The notes under the pieces: generated by a model
What the model saw: only the letters and a program-made list of their open reading frames with translations
The model's database searches: none
What the model was told of the DNA's origin: nothing
Assembly (NCBI GenBank): GCA_037903475.1
Contig: JBAJFG010000347.1
Span: 930,001 to 994,000, forward strand
Source: Ancylostoma caninum
Taxonomy: Eukaryota; Nematoda; Chromadorea; Rhabditida; Ancylostomatidae
Length of the DNA stretch: 64,000 nucleotides
Direction of reading: 5' to 3'
Position numbers and translations under genes: made by a program
Shown here: positions 12,052 to 24,869 of the stretch, piece by piece
How positions within the stretch are numbered: position 1 is the stretch's first letter
How the letters are laid out: each line of letters starts with the position of its first letter

Positions 12052-12232
12052 GAAGGTCCTGTGATGTGCAACCGGTCCGTCGATGGGAAAGGGGTGCGCC
12101 GGCGTCCAAAAGTAAGGAAGCGCCTAGAGACGGGTCCAGCCGTGTGAAGAGGATGTGCCGGCGTCCAAAAATGGGAAAACACGTCGAGACGGGTCCAGCC
12201 GTGTGATAAGGATGCGCCCGCGTCCAGAAGTG
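12052..12232. repeat. degenerate ~58-bp tandem repeat
   Basis: Two full units and a partial, each with GCCGGCGTCCAAAA followed by GACGGGTCCAGCCGTGTG. A related unit in the opposite orientation lies at 13836-13910. Both strands are open across it, which explains the long overlapping ORFs here. Confidence 0.7.
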
Positions 12233-14003
12233 GTGGAGTCGGGCGCACTGTTGCTGTAGGAGCGCGCCTGGGCCAATTAGCGATGAAACACAACAAGTGG
12301 AGTTCCCGTCAAATGGCAGTGGTATGACATCCCAATAGTAATGCCTAACGATGGTACCCAGCAGTAAATGAATAACGTGCATATTTGCCCTTTGATCAGC
12401 CTCAAAACCCTTCTGTGTTTCCTCTTCTCATTTGTATCCGACCATACCACACCGTCCTTTATATACTCAATCTAACCCTTATCACTTCACCACCAATAAC
12501 ATGCAGGAAATGGCATTTATTCTCTGTCATCACTGCACAGCAAATCGAACGCAGATAGCTAACTATGTCAATCGAGCAAGAACTCAGTGTGAGAACGTTA
12601 CGGTTCTATACAGGGTCCACTGGCGTAGAGTAAAGGAAGCAGGAGAAAGCGATGCAATGCTACATTTTCCGTTGCTTCTCCATTGGGAAAATCGACAAAA
12701 ATGGGCAATAAGTTATATTAGTGTGGATTTGAGATGAATTAATGCGAGCGAAGCTAGATTAGAAGAAGTCTGGAAGTCCGGCATAAGCCGGACGGCCATG
12801 CCAATGGTATATATAAAGTAGAAAAATCTATGAATTTCTATATAAAGTCCTACCTCTTGATGTAAGGGCTTGCTCCAAGGTGTTTGTTCGCATCCTAAAA
12901 GAATTCTATTTCAGAACTCGTCAATGAGAAGTCATTGTAGTTCACAATTCAACGTACCGCGGATCATGACAGAAAGGACAAGAAATTTTATAGAAAAATA
13001 GGATTGGTCTCAATTTAGGTGAATTTTAGTGGTTGTATGCGACCGATCTATATGCTGAACCTTTTCTTAGCAGGTCATATGCAACTTCGGAGATAACAGC
13101 ACTTTGAATTGCAAGGGGTGTTGTTTATGAAATGCAGCTTTGAGAGGGTCATCTAGCAAGAGTTCTAGAAACACGGGTCTCACCATAGCGCACATGTGGG
13201 GTAGTCAATGACGTCATGGTGAAATAGCAAACAGGTATTATGGACAGTATTGCTTCAGGTATTACGGGAAAATCTTGGAAATTCACCAAACCAGGCGGAG
13301 GTCGGGCACTTTTAATTATTTCATGACTTCTAACTGCAACGAGCATCTTTATACCTATTTACGTTACAAAGATGTTGTTTTCTGCACCAGTATGTCTTTG
13401 TCAGACTAAATTATGTGGTTTAAAAGGCACAGTCTCTTCTGTACCGATTGATATGTAGTGAGGGCTGTATAAATTGAGGCGCACTGCTGACTAAAAATCG
13501 ATCTACATAGGGGGGGGGTGAGCATGATTTATTGTCATAATTCCGTGTTTTGCGATTATGCTGATGATGTGATCATGCAGAGTTCACGAAAGATCGCTAT
13601 TTATTCGCAGAGAGAAAGAAAGTTCCAAAAATAGCTCCATAGGAGGAAACTGGATTCATAAAAAGGAGCGCCCACGCACAAATAAGAGGCACAAAATGCG
13701 GAGGGGTTATCAACGAAGTCACGGACATGATGTGCTATCTACTAACTAAGCCCTGCAGGGTCATCACACGATAGTTTGTCTTACTGCGCAGATCGTTACC
13801 CATTTCTTAATCAGCGCGGAAACCGCTCCTGGGTTTCCCTACTATTGTCAGCTGGTGCACCATTATCACAACACCGGACTAGACTCCCATCGTCTCCTCA
13901 CTTCTGTCGCATAAAGATTCATTTTTTGGGTCATTATTTTTTTCAGAGCCAAGTGTGTTAGCGCTTAGCGTCTTGCAATTACTATCGTTAAGGAAAAAAA
14001 CAT

Positions 14004-14064
14004 GTTGCGGCATAAACATCGTGTCAAAGAGAAGTACAGGATGCGGCATAAATATCGTGTCAAA
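14004..14064. repeat. 38-bp spaced duplication, GCGGCATAAACATCGTGTCA
   Basis: Two copies of GCGGCATAAAyATCGTGTCAAA. An inverted relative (TTTGACATAAAATTTATGCC) at about 15428-15449 suggests the ends of a ~1.4-kb inverted-repeat element (about 14041-15452). Confidence 0.5.
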
Positions 14065-14209
14065 TTTTGTTGTTTGTTCCATCCTCATTACAAGGAGCAT
14101 CCCGCCCCAAATTTTATGCTTCATATTGTCACTCCTCCCTTCCCCTGTATTAGCTCCTCGTTTCATGGCCTTGCATGAACGTCCCACGTCATAACACGTC
14201 TGGATTTGA

Positions 14210-16550
14210 AAAGAGCCGAGATCATCCTAGGTAGCGTCATCACGCAATCTTACACCTTGATCAGCTTCCTTTTTACAGCAACATTACTCAGTTGCCCATT
14301 TCACACTGTGATGCTCTACTGTCGAAAGGCTATTCTTATCTTTATACCACACAGATTTTGCAGTTCGACAGCTCACGAAAATCCACAATAAGCGAATCCA
14401 CTGCAAAACTTTGAGGGGAAAGGGTTAGGCGCACACAGAGCCGTGAGCTTTGCAGAAAAAGAATGAACTGGCCAGCGGGGAGACCGAGATGGAACACTGC
14501 AAGCGCCACGGATAGCATGTTCACGGTGAAGCCTGTTAGCATGAGAAAAGCAGAATTTAGTGATGCTACTTCAGGGACCGCGAAGGATGGGCACCATCGA
14601 TGCTGTCTAAAATGATGCTCTACTGTTCAAAGTTGAGCAGAGCTTCATTAGTGAAAATTGGTCATTGCTTACGCAGTTCTCGAGGGCATCAGATAGGAAC
14701 GGTAATTCTTGCAATTCACATCTGGCCTTTATCATCACCAGAGCTGATGTTCCAAAAGCGACCACGTGCCTGAAGTTTGCGCCATATAACAGATGAAAAA
14801 AAAAACAGCCTTCTCCTTAAGATGAAGCATAGTTTTGAGAAGTACGTTCAGCTACCAATTCAGCCATAGAAATAGATTGCGAAGAAAGCTGAGGGAGTTT
14901 CAAAAGTTGCCTGTTGGTCGCAATAGTTGTGCTTCTGCTAGATCTGACCAGCTTTAGCCGTTCGTACAACAAAAAGTGTCCAACGGTACCGTCACACACA
15001 TGTTTTGTTTAGACATGTATCATCTTGTCAGAGCATAGTTTTTTTATCGCTTCATGACTACTGCTGCGCTTTTGAGGTATTTGCATATAATATAACATGG
15101 TTGAAGTTGTTGTGCAGTAATGAAGTTCTGAGATGTGCATTATGTTATGAAGAGAATGAGGATAACGCTCACACAGAATCTCTGTGGTTAATACCAGTGG
15201 TAAAACAAAAGTAGAAACAAGCTGGGCAGTTAGGAAATCATGCTTCATTGTCGTTAGACACGTCGTTGGACACCTTTTGTTGTGCAGAGGGTTAAGGCCG
15301 GTCTGACCTCGGACGCGAAGGCAGAAGGAGATCCCATCAGACATTACCCTGTGCTTGTGATTTGCGGGAATAATATCGAACAGCAATTAGAGTCTTGTCA
15401 TCTGAAGAGGATGTTATTAACAAATAAGTTTGACATAAAATTTATGCCTCACCATGTACAACGTTCTATTCACACCATTTCCCAGTGGAGGGGGGGGGGG
15501 GTTACTTCTAGAATTGAATGTGAGGTTGGCCTCTCCGAATCTTTAAGCATCTACACGTTTTTGGGGATGAACCAGACTTCGACGATCGCCTTGGATGATG
15601 CATCATGCAAACTGAGAGAATCTTAGAAAAATGCAAAGCGATGAGAGCCGATGCGAAGGCTATCCCACGAAAAGTGAAACGCTAATTCAAAGCAAAACGG
15701 CAACTGACTTTTTTACTGCCGCTTTCATCTCTACATATTGCCTGCTCCTTTTGATTCATCTCGAACTAACAAGTCTGGATATAGTCTAAGTGCGAATGAA
15801 CTTTGCTTTAGAATAACAGAAAGTGCAATAGCTCACCATCGCATCGCGAGAATGAAAATGGTTCAAAGCTAGAACGTATCATTTAGCAGGGGTTATTGTA
15901 ACTGATGACGATGGCAAAAGTCTTGGAATCCATTTTCATTACTATGGAAGCTCAGGCATTCACTACGGATGAGCGGTAACAGTTTCGAGTGACTTGCTGG
16001 GCAGCTCGCCTAATCCGGCCAGGCCAAGTGGCTCTCAATTTCAACAGACCGGCTGACCGACTTGTCTGAATTTAAATGCCGACCTAATCGCTAGCCAAGT
16101 GGCGCCTAGTTCCAGCTCACCAGCTGAGTGACGTACTCATGAGTTAGTTACTAAGAGGGTTCAGAATATAACGTACGCTGGTCTCAAATAGTGCAAACCA
16201 CGCAGCGCAACAGGTCCAGTAATGGCTGCAGAGTGCCATGATACCGAAGGTTTGGAAATGTTATTTGTGAGAAAAAGTTTCCGCACTCCAACGGTGAGTA
16301 GTTATAATATAATAGTTGGTTATATATGCAAATACTTGGTGAACCCTGGTTAATTTCGTTCCATTCCATTCCACCAGCGAGCAGTGTCTGCGAGTGGACG
16401 GGTACTTGCCTACTTCTCTGGCTGCCCTTCATCGTACTACTTGTTAGCGACTATCCGCTAGATCTACTTATATTTAATCACCTTCGCCTCTCAAGAGTAA
16501 CTTGAGTACCTTAGTGGCACGGTACTAAGTCCTAAGATCTTTGCGCCATC
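14210..16550. other. no gene recognised
   Basis: Short frames without splice-site support and a G10 run near 15490. The right part leads into the CR1-type element. Confidence 0.55.
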
Positions 16551-16559
16551 ATCACAGGT

Positions 16560-19500
16560 CCAACAGCCCTATTTTTCTTCTTCTACCTATTCGGTTTAGT
16601 CTGTTGATTGGGCCGATCATTTGTGACTGATGAAACTTCGTGAAAAGTTCCCTTGTGGCTGGGGAACTGAATTTGTTCAATTTGATTAGCCACTAGCAAA
16701 GGTCTATCGGTCCAATTAGCTTGTCGTGTACTATGCCTAAAACTTCTCTTGCTGGTCCCGTTGTTCAGAGTCGCAGAAAACGTCAAAGTACTAGCCAAAC
16801 GTGCAAGTCGACGGAACAACCAAACCTCAACCACCGTGCGAGGGCTCCGCTCGATGATAAATCATTGCCATCGCACGTGAGAACAATTATTTCGCTGTTG
16901 TTGGAAGACAGAAACAGGATGGCGAGCATGCTCGATAAGAATCAACAGTTACATGCGGAGGTTTCATCACTTAGATCTGAATTTGCTACTCTCAAATCTA
17001 CCTATTCATCTCATACAAAAACTGCTCCAGTTTCTCTTACCACAACTGATTCTGACAGCTCTACTCCTACGTTGACTAAAAACTCGTTAAAACTTCTGAA
17101 TTGATTGAGCGTAGTCACTCAATAGTCATGGCAGGCCTACCTGAGTGTAATTCTGATCAATCCTCCCTCATGGTAGTTCATGATAGTAATCTAGTTCGAG
17201 ACGTGATGGACTTTTTGTCGGTTATTTCTCCTACACTCGCAGTTTACCGTCTAGGTCGTCCTCTGTGTGACCCTCCACGCTTAGTTAAAGTTGTCCGACC
17301 TGCATCCTTTTTCGCGAATTTGAAGTTTTTCAAGATTAGTGGTATCTTTCTCAGGCCCTCCTTGACAAAGCAAGAACGTGAAAAACGTCTTGCTCGTGCT
17401 GAACGCTTAGCGCGCCGCAATCCCATTGCTGTGAATACTGATCCGCAGACAAATGTTACTTCTCTAAAAACCATTCCTACCGTTCAAGCTAGTTGTTCAG
17501 ATCTGAATAACACAAGTGGTGAAGTAATGATATGTAAACTTGCGAGTTCTCTCCGGAATGCTTGTAGGCCGGTCTCATGCATTACTGGTAATATTCGATC
17601 TATAGTTAAAAATGCTAATCCTTTGAGTTTTGCACTGAAACATCATAGTCCGGACATCATTGCTCTCACGGAAACATGGTTAAAACGCAATACTGATCTC
17701 CGTTCACTCCAAGGTGACATTTTGAATCGATACATCTGTTACCGCTGTGACCGTCGACAGAAAAACGTAGTTGCGTAGCATTGCTTATTAACAGGGGACT
17801 TGCTCCATACTTAGTTTTCAAGGAAGCTGTTAGGGACGCATGTGAAATCCTGTGATGTGACTGCTATATCCAATCTGACTCATTCAGACTTGTAGTGATT
17901 TACAGGACCCCATCTTGTGTCAGCAAAATGACTGAACAAATGTGCAAAACCATAAGCGATCGTATATCGTGTGAAAAAAGTGTAATAATGGGTGATTTTA
18001 ATTTCCCTAACATCCAGTGGTTACGTGAATTGGACACACCCAATTGCGCTACTCCTCCACACACTCTTCGTGATTTGTGCGACACTCATAGACTTTTGCA
18101 ATGCGTTACGAAACCTACACTAGGCAACAATATTCTGGATCTCGTTTTAACTAACAGTACTGATTTTGTGCATTGATTAAAAGTGTTGTCACCTATAGAA
18201 TTTAGTGATCATTCTTGCATATATTTCAAACTACGGCTTTGTTTCCCTACAATACAGATAGTTAACAAACTCGATTATAAGGCAGCAGATAATATGGCAA
18301 TTAGCTCTCACCTCTCAGGCATAGATTGGTACGGCTCCTTTGAAACCGAAATAGTGTTAATGAAAAATATGAGATGATAATGATAATCTCAATGCTTAAC
18401 CACTCCATAAGTCTGTTTGTACTATTGTCCAAAAGCCTGTCAACAAAGATAATCTGCCTGCCTATCTTCATAGGCTAGACTTCAGAAAAAAACTTGGCTT
18501 GGAGCAATGATTGTAACAGTAACTCTCCTGAGGATTGGGCCAACTACGCAAAGCTGAACAAAGTCTTCCAACAAAAGCTTGTGAAGTTCAACAGTTCTAC
18601 TGAGAAAAAGATTGTGGAATACAAAAGTAAGAACTCTTCCTTCCGCCTACTTAACACACGACTCAAACAAAATACAGGAATAGAGACTCTTGTTGATAGT
18701 AATGGGCGCATATTAACAACAGACAAAGACAAAGCTGAACCATTTGCTGCTGTGTTTGAACAGCACTTCTCACAAAACTCTTTTGCGACAATCGGATCTA
18801 CAGGTCGTCATCATTACCCGATTATGACTGATTCCACTTGGTTTCATGCTAACGATGTCTTTATGCTTCTTATCAGTTGGCCAGCATCAAAGTCGATTAC
18901 TCCCGATGGTATTCCCTTAGACGTCATCAAGTAGGTGGCACCAATAATTGTTGGTCCGTTGGCATACATTTTCAACTTAAGTTTCATGAGGGCTGAAATA
19001 CATTCCAGGTGGAAAACGTCTTACATCACTCCCATTCCTAAGAAAGAACCACATTCATTCATTTGCTGAAAATTATCGCCCAATAAGTCTACTTCTATTT
19101 TCGCGAGGCTCTTTGAAAAGATGCTAAAGAAACGACTGGTAGATCACTTGGGAAGTAACTCTCTTCTCTCACAACATCAACATGGTTTCCAAAGGGGCAA
19201 GTCTACTGTTACGGCAGTGCTTCAAGCCCTCAATGACTGGACCAATTACAGTGAACGTGGTAACTTGGTAGAAATCATATATCTTGACTTCCGCAAGGCC
19301 TTTGATATGGCCCCGCATAATGGATTGATTTAGAAACTAAAACTCATAGGTGTGCATCGACGCACAGTCGCTTGGATCCAAGCCTTCCTAGAAGGTCGTA
19401 CGTTCGGAGTACACATCAGTAGCGTCCTTTCTAAAGCTAGACGGGTTAACAGCGGGGTGCCATGAGGAGGTGTCCTCTCCCCTGTGCTATTCAATATTTA

Positions 19501-20313
19501 CACCTTCGAGCTCCCAGCCTTGATTTCTAACATAAGTGTACAAGGCTGCGCATTCGCTGATGATATTAAAAATTACAAAGATATCTCTGATGTTAGTGAT
19601 TGTTACCGAATTCAAAACGCCATTGACTTAGTTGAAAATTGGTCTAAGACATGAAGGCTCTCACTATCATCCCAAAAGATCAAACTCCTAAGAATAGGTT
19701 CCAGTACCCCTGACTTCATTTACTCTCTTGATGGGACTTCGATAAAGAGGTGGATCATATCAAAGGTCTAGTTTTCGTCATAAACAATGAACTTGACTAT
19801 AAACAACATTGTGACATGATCACAGCGAAGGCTTACGCACTTCTCCACAAATTATTCAGATTCATTTCTACGAAAGATTCTCGAGTTCTTATTCAGGCAA
19901 ATAAGTGATATGTAAGACCAATATTAGAGCATGGCACTGTTGTGTTTAATCCACAAAAAAAAGAAACTTGTTAATAAACTAGAGAGTGCAAAACTGCTTC
20001 ACAAGAGAACTAATGATCAGAGAAATTGGTTTTGCATATCCCGAAAGATTTAATTTCTTTTCCAATAGAGCAGGTTCGGAGTATGCTAAGTTAAGCAAAA
20101 AGCAAGGGATAGCAGTCAGCGATCGTTCATTCAGGAACATGATTAATCGGTACTTGTCTACGTGAGATAATTCGAAAAGTTCCATCACCATTTTTCTTCA
20201 TTCCAATTTTCCCAATTGTATCCCGAATATTCTAATACTGATGTTCCGTGCACATGTCTGGTTCTACATCTGTTCATATGAGTGTACTCATGTAATAAAT
20301 AAATAAATAAGTT
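16560..20313 (+). mobile_element. CR1-type non-LTR retrotransposon, near full length but inactivated
   Basis: In order: an ORF1-like coiled-coil segment (16721-17104); a segment resembling the ORF1 nucleic-acid-binding region (SIVMAGLPE, VYRLGRP, LTKQEREKR) running into the start of an APE endonuclease (ITGNIRS, DIIALTETWL) at 17101-17778; more endonuclease with IMGDFNFPNIQW and LDLVLTN (17895-18176) and SDHSC; then reverse transcriptase with ITPDGIP (~18900), QHGFQRGKST and IYLDFRKAFD (19121-19333), GVP-stop-GGVLSP (~19460) and FADD (~19560). The 3' end is an (AATA)n tail at about 20296-20312. Many stops and frameshifts, including one in the catalytic GVPQGG motif, show it is dead. The 5' boundary is approximate. 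Confidence 0.88.
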
Positions 20314-20737
20314 TTGTTGGTTTGATGTTTGTCAATAATACTCAGTACATATTTGTTTTGATTCGCATCAATATCATTGTGTTTTACTGTGATAATCATG
20401 TCGACACTTGAGACAAATAAGCATGATGAGAAAGCATCAAAAGCATTGCCGCTTTGTTCCAACTCCCCCCCCCTCGGACATTTCTTTGTCCGGCAGTGCC
20501 GTATTCTACTCTAGCATCACTTCTATGGGATAAAAAGCTTTTTTTAAGAATTCAAATACAATAGTTACCAACCGAAGTATGAACCATAACAGTTGCTGGT
20601 CGTTTGCCGTTTTTAAAGCAGGAGCTCGACTCTGATGCTTGAAAAATCGAGTCGGACAATGCTAGAGGTTACTGAGTTTGTCAATTCGGTCCCCACGCAG
20701 TAAACATTCTTGTAGTCTGATAACTGGCATTTGATTA

Positions 20738-21923
20738 CGGGGTGACACAAAATTATAGAACGGAAGTTCATTTTGTTTTTTCTCGTAAGGTGAACCGGTT
20801 GGAATGACTTCGACTATACATTCCCACAGCCATTGGTCTACGTTATAAATGCGATCTAGAAAAGACTTGAGATCGGCAATTATCCGCATGGCAGAAAACG
20901 AGAATGGAGTGGTGAAGATTTCGCGGCTGTTGAATATCCCATATTCGATCGTTTCGAGAGCTCTGGAGCGCTTCCAAGAGATAGGGACCAAGGATCGCTT
21001 GGGAAGAGGTCTACGGAGAACCGCAAATAGAACAAGTAACCAAAACAAGTTGGATCGAATAAAAAGACCGGACTAAAAAATTCCACAAGGAAAATTGCAA
21101 AGGCGATTGGAATTTTGAGGGGATCTTACGGAGGATTCTCAGAGAGGCTGGGCTGAAGGCGTGTTAGGAACTGAAAAGTCACCTGATTACTGAGCAAACG
21201 AAACTCAAACGGTGCAAGAGGTTGAAGAAACGTTTTGCAGCTGGAGGGCATCGAAAGATCCTGTTTTCGGACGGAAAATAGTTTGATGTTGAACAAGCTC
21301 ACAATCATCAGAATGACCGGGTGCGGTCGAAGGGGAAACCACACTAGAGGAGAGGATGGTAACTAGGAGGCAAATACAAAGGCAAGTGATGGTCTGGGCA
21401 CGAATAACATACACTGGCAAAGCTCCACTCATCTTCGTGCCCAAAGGAGTCAAGGTCCAAGTATCCCATTATCGCGTGATCCTGGAAAACATGGTTCTTC
21501 CCTAGGTCCGGCGGCACTTTGGAGCAATTGTGGACTTTCTGACAGGATGGCACCCCATCTCATAAATCCGAAGAAATATAGAAATAGATTGCCAGAAACT
21601 TTCCGGACTTCATCTCGATTGAAATAAGTCCTCAATGACCTAACCATTGGCTAGGAAATTCATCTATTTGTACCCGTTAGACTATTCTACCTGGGGAATA
21701 CTAGAGTCAATTGCAAAGCCCCACTCGACAGTTGAAGCGCTGAGAAGAGTAGTGCCAGAGTAGTGGACGACTTCCCAAGACGATGAAAGAAGTGCGTCAA
21801 AGCGAGTGGTCGTCAATTGCTACGATATAAAGTCTCCCAATATGCGTAAATAAAACTGTTGATATTTGATTAATGCGCAGAAACCCAAAATGAAAATCCG
21901 TTCCATAATTTTGTGTCACCCTG
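20738..21923 (+). mobile_element. Tc1-like DNA transposon, complete ends, decayed transposase
   Basis: Inverted termini (GGGTGACACAAAATTATRGAA at the left, its complement at the right) are flanked by TA at 20736-20737 and 21924-21925. The transposase frame starts at 20849 with a helix-turn-helix region (VVKISRLLNIPYSIVSRALERF), and later MVWARITYTGKAPLIFVPKG and LDYSTWGILESIAKPHSTVE match the Tc1 catalytic domain. Several stops and frameshifts, including in the second Asp region, make it non-autonomous. Length 1186 bp fits the family. Confidence 0.88.
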
Positions 21924-22240
21924 TAGAGTCTGAGTTGCACTACATGATGCAAAATTTAAAAGAAATGTTTTGAGAGCCCTTCGCCCTTCCGGAGAGTCCC
22001 GCGAACAAATTTAATGCGCTGTCCGCAGTGTGGCAAAATATTGTGGTCTCCACAGAACGATTGGAGCATGCCCTAAGATTCTAACGATTTGTGTCCGAAA
22101 CAGTTGATGTCTGTATTCAAACTGGAATAAATCCCGAGTCAGTTCATTTCAAGGAAGAAGGCATAGTCAAAATTTTGAATTACCAAATTAGTGCCTATGT
22201 TTGAGACCGCTCGAGAATAAAATGGAGAGGGAAAGCATTA

Positions 22241-23098
22241 GGTTGAGGAGAAAGTAATGGAAGAAACGGCAACCAAGTCAGATTTTTATCTTCAACTTTT
22301 GAGAGGGATTTTCTCATTGAATTGAGTAACCACCTTTCAAATCTATAACATTACTCCAACGCATGGGTAGAACGTTGATTCTCTATTCTCAGAATTGCGC
22401 AGGCTGTGGCTGGTCATAGAAAGGGACTCCCGCTCGAAAATGATCAAAACCAACGGACTCTTTCTCGCCCAAGAAGAGACTGAGGTTTGGGAGCAGATAG
22501 TGATCAGAGAGTGACTAGGCAGGAGAGTAGGAATAATAAGTTACCAGCGTGCAGGACAGTCCCGTTAGTTGGGGGCAAGAAAAATATGGGAAAATTGGCA
22601 TGTAAAATGAGTGACGTGGAGCAGGGTTTTCCGTTTTTGTCGTTTTTCTCCAGAGGTTCCCCTACTTTTCCGGACCTGGCTTACCCATATGGTAGCCGTG
22701 TCGTCTTACCTTGCAGGAGCAAATCGAATCACAGCAATCACATCGCGTTATGACGTGAGAGCGTCCGAAGCGCGATTCCTCATAAATGCCCACATCTCGA
22801 GATTGAGCGGTCGCATACTGTGAAATATTTGGCCACTCCCTCTTTGATTGCATTGCTGTTGTTACTGACCCCAGTGCTTGTCAAGGTATTGCAGAACAAC
22901 TCGTAATAGAGGTTGGGTCAGAATAGTCCTTTCACATTTGCAGGCGTAACTGCAGCAACAAGCAGTCCCTGATCCTCCAATAGCCACAGGGTAACACCTT
23001 GAGGAATTTTCTACTACGCAGGGAAGGCCTGATCGAATCACCAGCATTAAAGAATACGAAAGTTTTGAAAATTTTCTTCCACTACTTTCTCCTCAACC
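22241..23098. mobile_element. mariner-type element, internally decayed
   Basis: Inverted termini GGTTGAGGAGAAAGTARTGG (left) and the complement at 23079-23098 are flanked by TA. At about 858 bp it is shorter than an autonomous mariner, and no transposase motif can be read, so it is a deleted or non-autonomous copy. Confidence 0.7.
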
Positions 23099-23419
23099 TA
23101 ATACTAGGGAGAATGGGAATGGTCTCGAGATTACTCCCCTAAAATTTGGTCAACCTCAAGTAACTTTATGGCAAGATTACTGTTCGTGAAAGTGCAGATA
23201 TCGAACTCGCATTCAGGAAAGGTTCACTCTGAAATCGAATAAATTTGTGGAACAAGACAAAATAAATTTCACGCTTTCGAATGTTCGCGAGATAATGCGC
23301 TCCGATGCGGTATGTAAATACGAGCGAAATCTAGTCGGTAATCATTTATTACAAGCGTTCAAATATTCCTATGCAAAAACAGCGGAAACTTATGTTACAG
23401 CCTATTATTATTATTATTA

Positions 23420-24640
23420 GGTTGGTGCAAAAATAATACGCGTTTTTCGTTGCTTCATTTTCGGTGCAGGAAACTTTCGGTATTTCTTGTAACCGCGAAG
23501 TTCCACATGGTTTTATAGCAAATTTTATGGCATTTTCAAATATCTCATGCAGTTTGAAGTAAATCAACGTTTTAGGTGGGTTTTAATTTCTGGAACGAAG
23601 CACGCAAAAACAAATTTTTCGCCAAACTCACTTCAGCGAGCTAAAACTCGGCGGCATCGCAGCAGGAACCGCTCGGAATACCACCATAGTTTCGGCTAAG
23701 GAAATTTGTACAAATGCACACCGCGAATCTGCTCACGGATTTTTAGAGGTGGTTTCTCTTGCTTCGAAAGTAAGCAATGTCGCATAGGTCTTCGTGGGGT
23801 TTGCGACCCCCAACTGATGGCAATCATCGAAGAGCACCCAATCGAAACAACATATTTGGCTCCGCAGAACGTTGCCGGTAATTGACCAACCCTCCCTTCA
23901 GTAAGAATGAGAGGATGAAAAAGCTCGACGAGTAGATGTCCCGCATACTGAACGAGGTCCTGGTTTAGAGGTCTGCTTCGAGCCTCTGTAGTGAAAGAAT
24001 TGTGACCATACACGTGGTCGCTAGGTGATACAATGTGAATTATAGACCCTTTACGACAAAATGAAGTGCTGCTCAACAGTTGGACGAGGAAGATGCATTG
24101 AAACACTTCCAGAAACCGAAGCAACCCCAAAATAAGGTCACGGCGACTTTGTGGTGAACTGCTGCGGATATCGCTCACTACAGCCCATTTGATCAAGTAC
24201 TTCCAATATGTAAATGAAATAAACTAGAAATTTTACTGTGTGAGCTCAGCGTTGCTCAATATAATGGATTCTAGACCCCTACACAGCACTGACCATCCAT
24301 ATCTCGCACACCAGAGCCCCTACAGACTGGAGCAATCGGGCTAGGAAGCTCTGCCTCATAGATCATAATCAGCAAACTTCTCGATCATCGAACCACTTCC
24401 TAGAGGATTTCAACGACTTCTTCTGTGGGAATTTTTTTGAAGACTGAAGGTATACCAAAATTTACCTCCGGAAGTTCGTCGATCCTAGAAGGCCCAAGCT
24501 AGAATTGTAAGGCAGTCGCAGAACATCTACCTTATTGCAAAGTACAATATATTCAAGGCTTTTGAAAAAGATTGATTCTGAAAGGAGTTATGAGGTTTGG
24601 AGTCAAAGGCACGAAAACGCGCATTATTTTCGCACCAACC
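23420..24640 (+). mobile_element. mariner transposon with decayed transposase
   Basis: The termini GGTTGGTGCAAAAATAAT and GGTTGGTGCGAAAATAAT (right end, complemented) resemble irritans/cecropia-type mariners (TTAGGTTGGTGCAAAAGTAAT class) and are flanked by TA. At 1221 bp it has the size of a full mariner. Plus-strand frames contain KVTATLW-stop-TAADIAHYS, the family's WWSAAGxIHYS region, with many lesions. Confidence 0.85.
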
Positions 24641-24775
24641 TAATACCCGCTAGGAAAAGGAAGTTGTTTAAACAATCTTGAACATGTTTTAACATGTTTT
24701 CAAGTAAACTTTCTTGTTTTCACTCTCTGTTCCCTCTCCACTGTGGACGCCTTATGCGCATCTCTGCTACTGAAT

Positions 24776-24866
24776 ACTGTAGAGTCCACCACAGGGCAGA
24801 TGCGATAAGGGTGCGATACACGCACCTTCTCCGCACCTGCCCTGTGGTGGAAGCTGCAGTAATCGT
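24776..24866. repeat. hairpin, ~35-bp arms
   Basis: CCACCACAGGGCAGATGCG and CGCACCTGCCCTGTGGTGG face each other around the TACACGCACC centre, with AAGGGTGCG also paired. Function unknown; it is not tRNA-like. Confidence 0.75.
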
Positions 24867-24869
24867 TTG

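Noticed and set aside
11943..12382. Long overlapping frames on both strands
   Set aside because: Explained by the ~58-bp degenerate tandem repeat; the peptide is just that repeat translated.
23696..24196. 166-codon minus-strand frame, the longest minus frame near 24 kb
   Set aside because: Antisense shadow of the decayed plus-strand mariner transposase.
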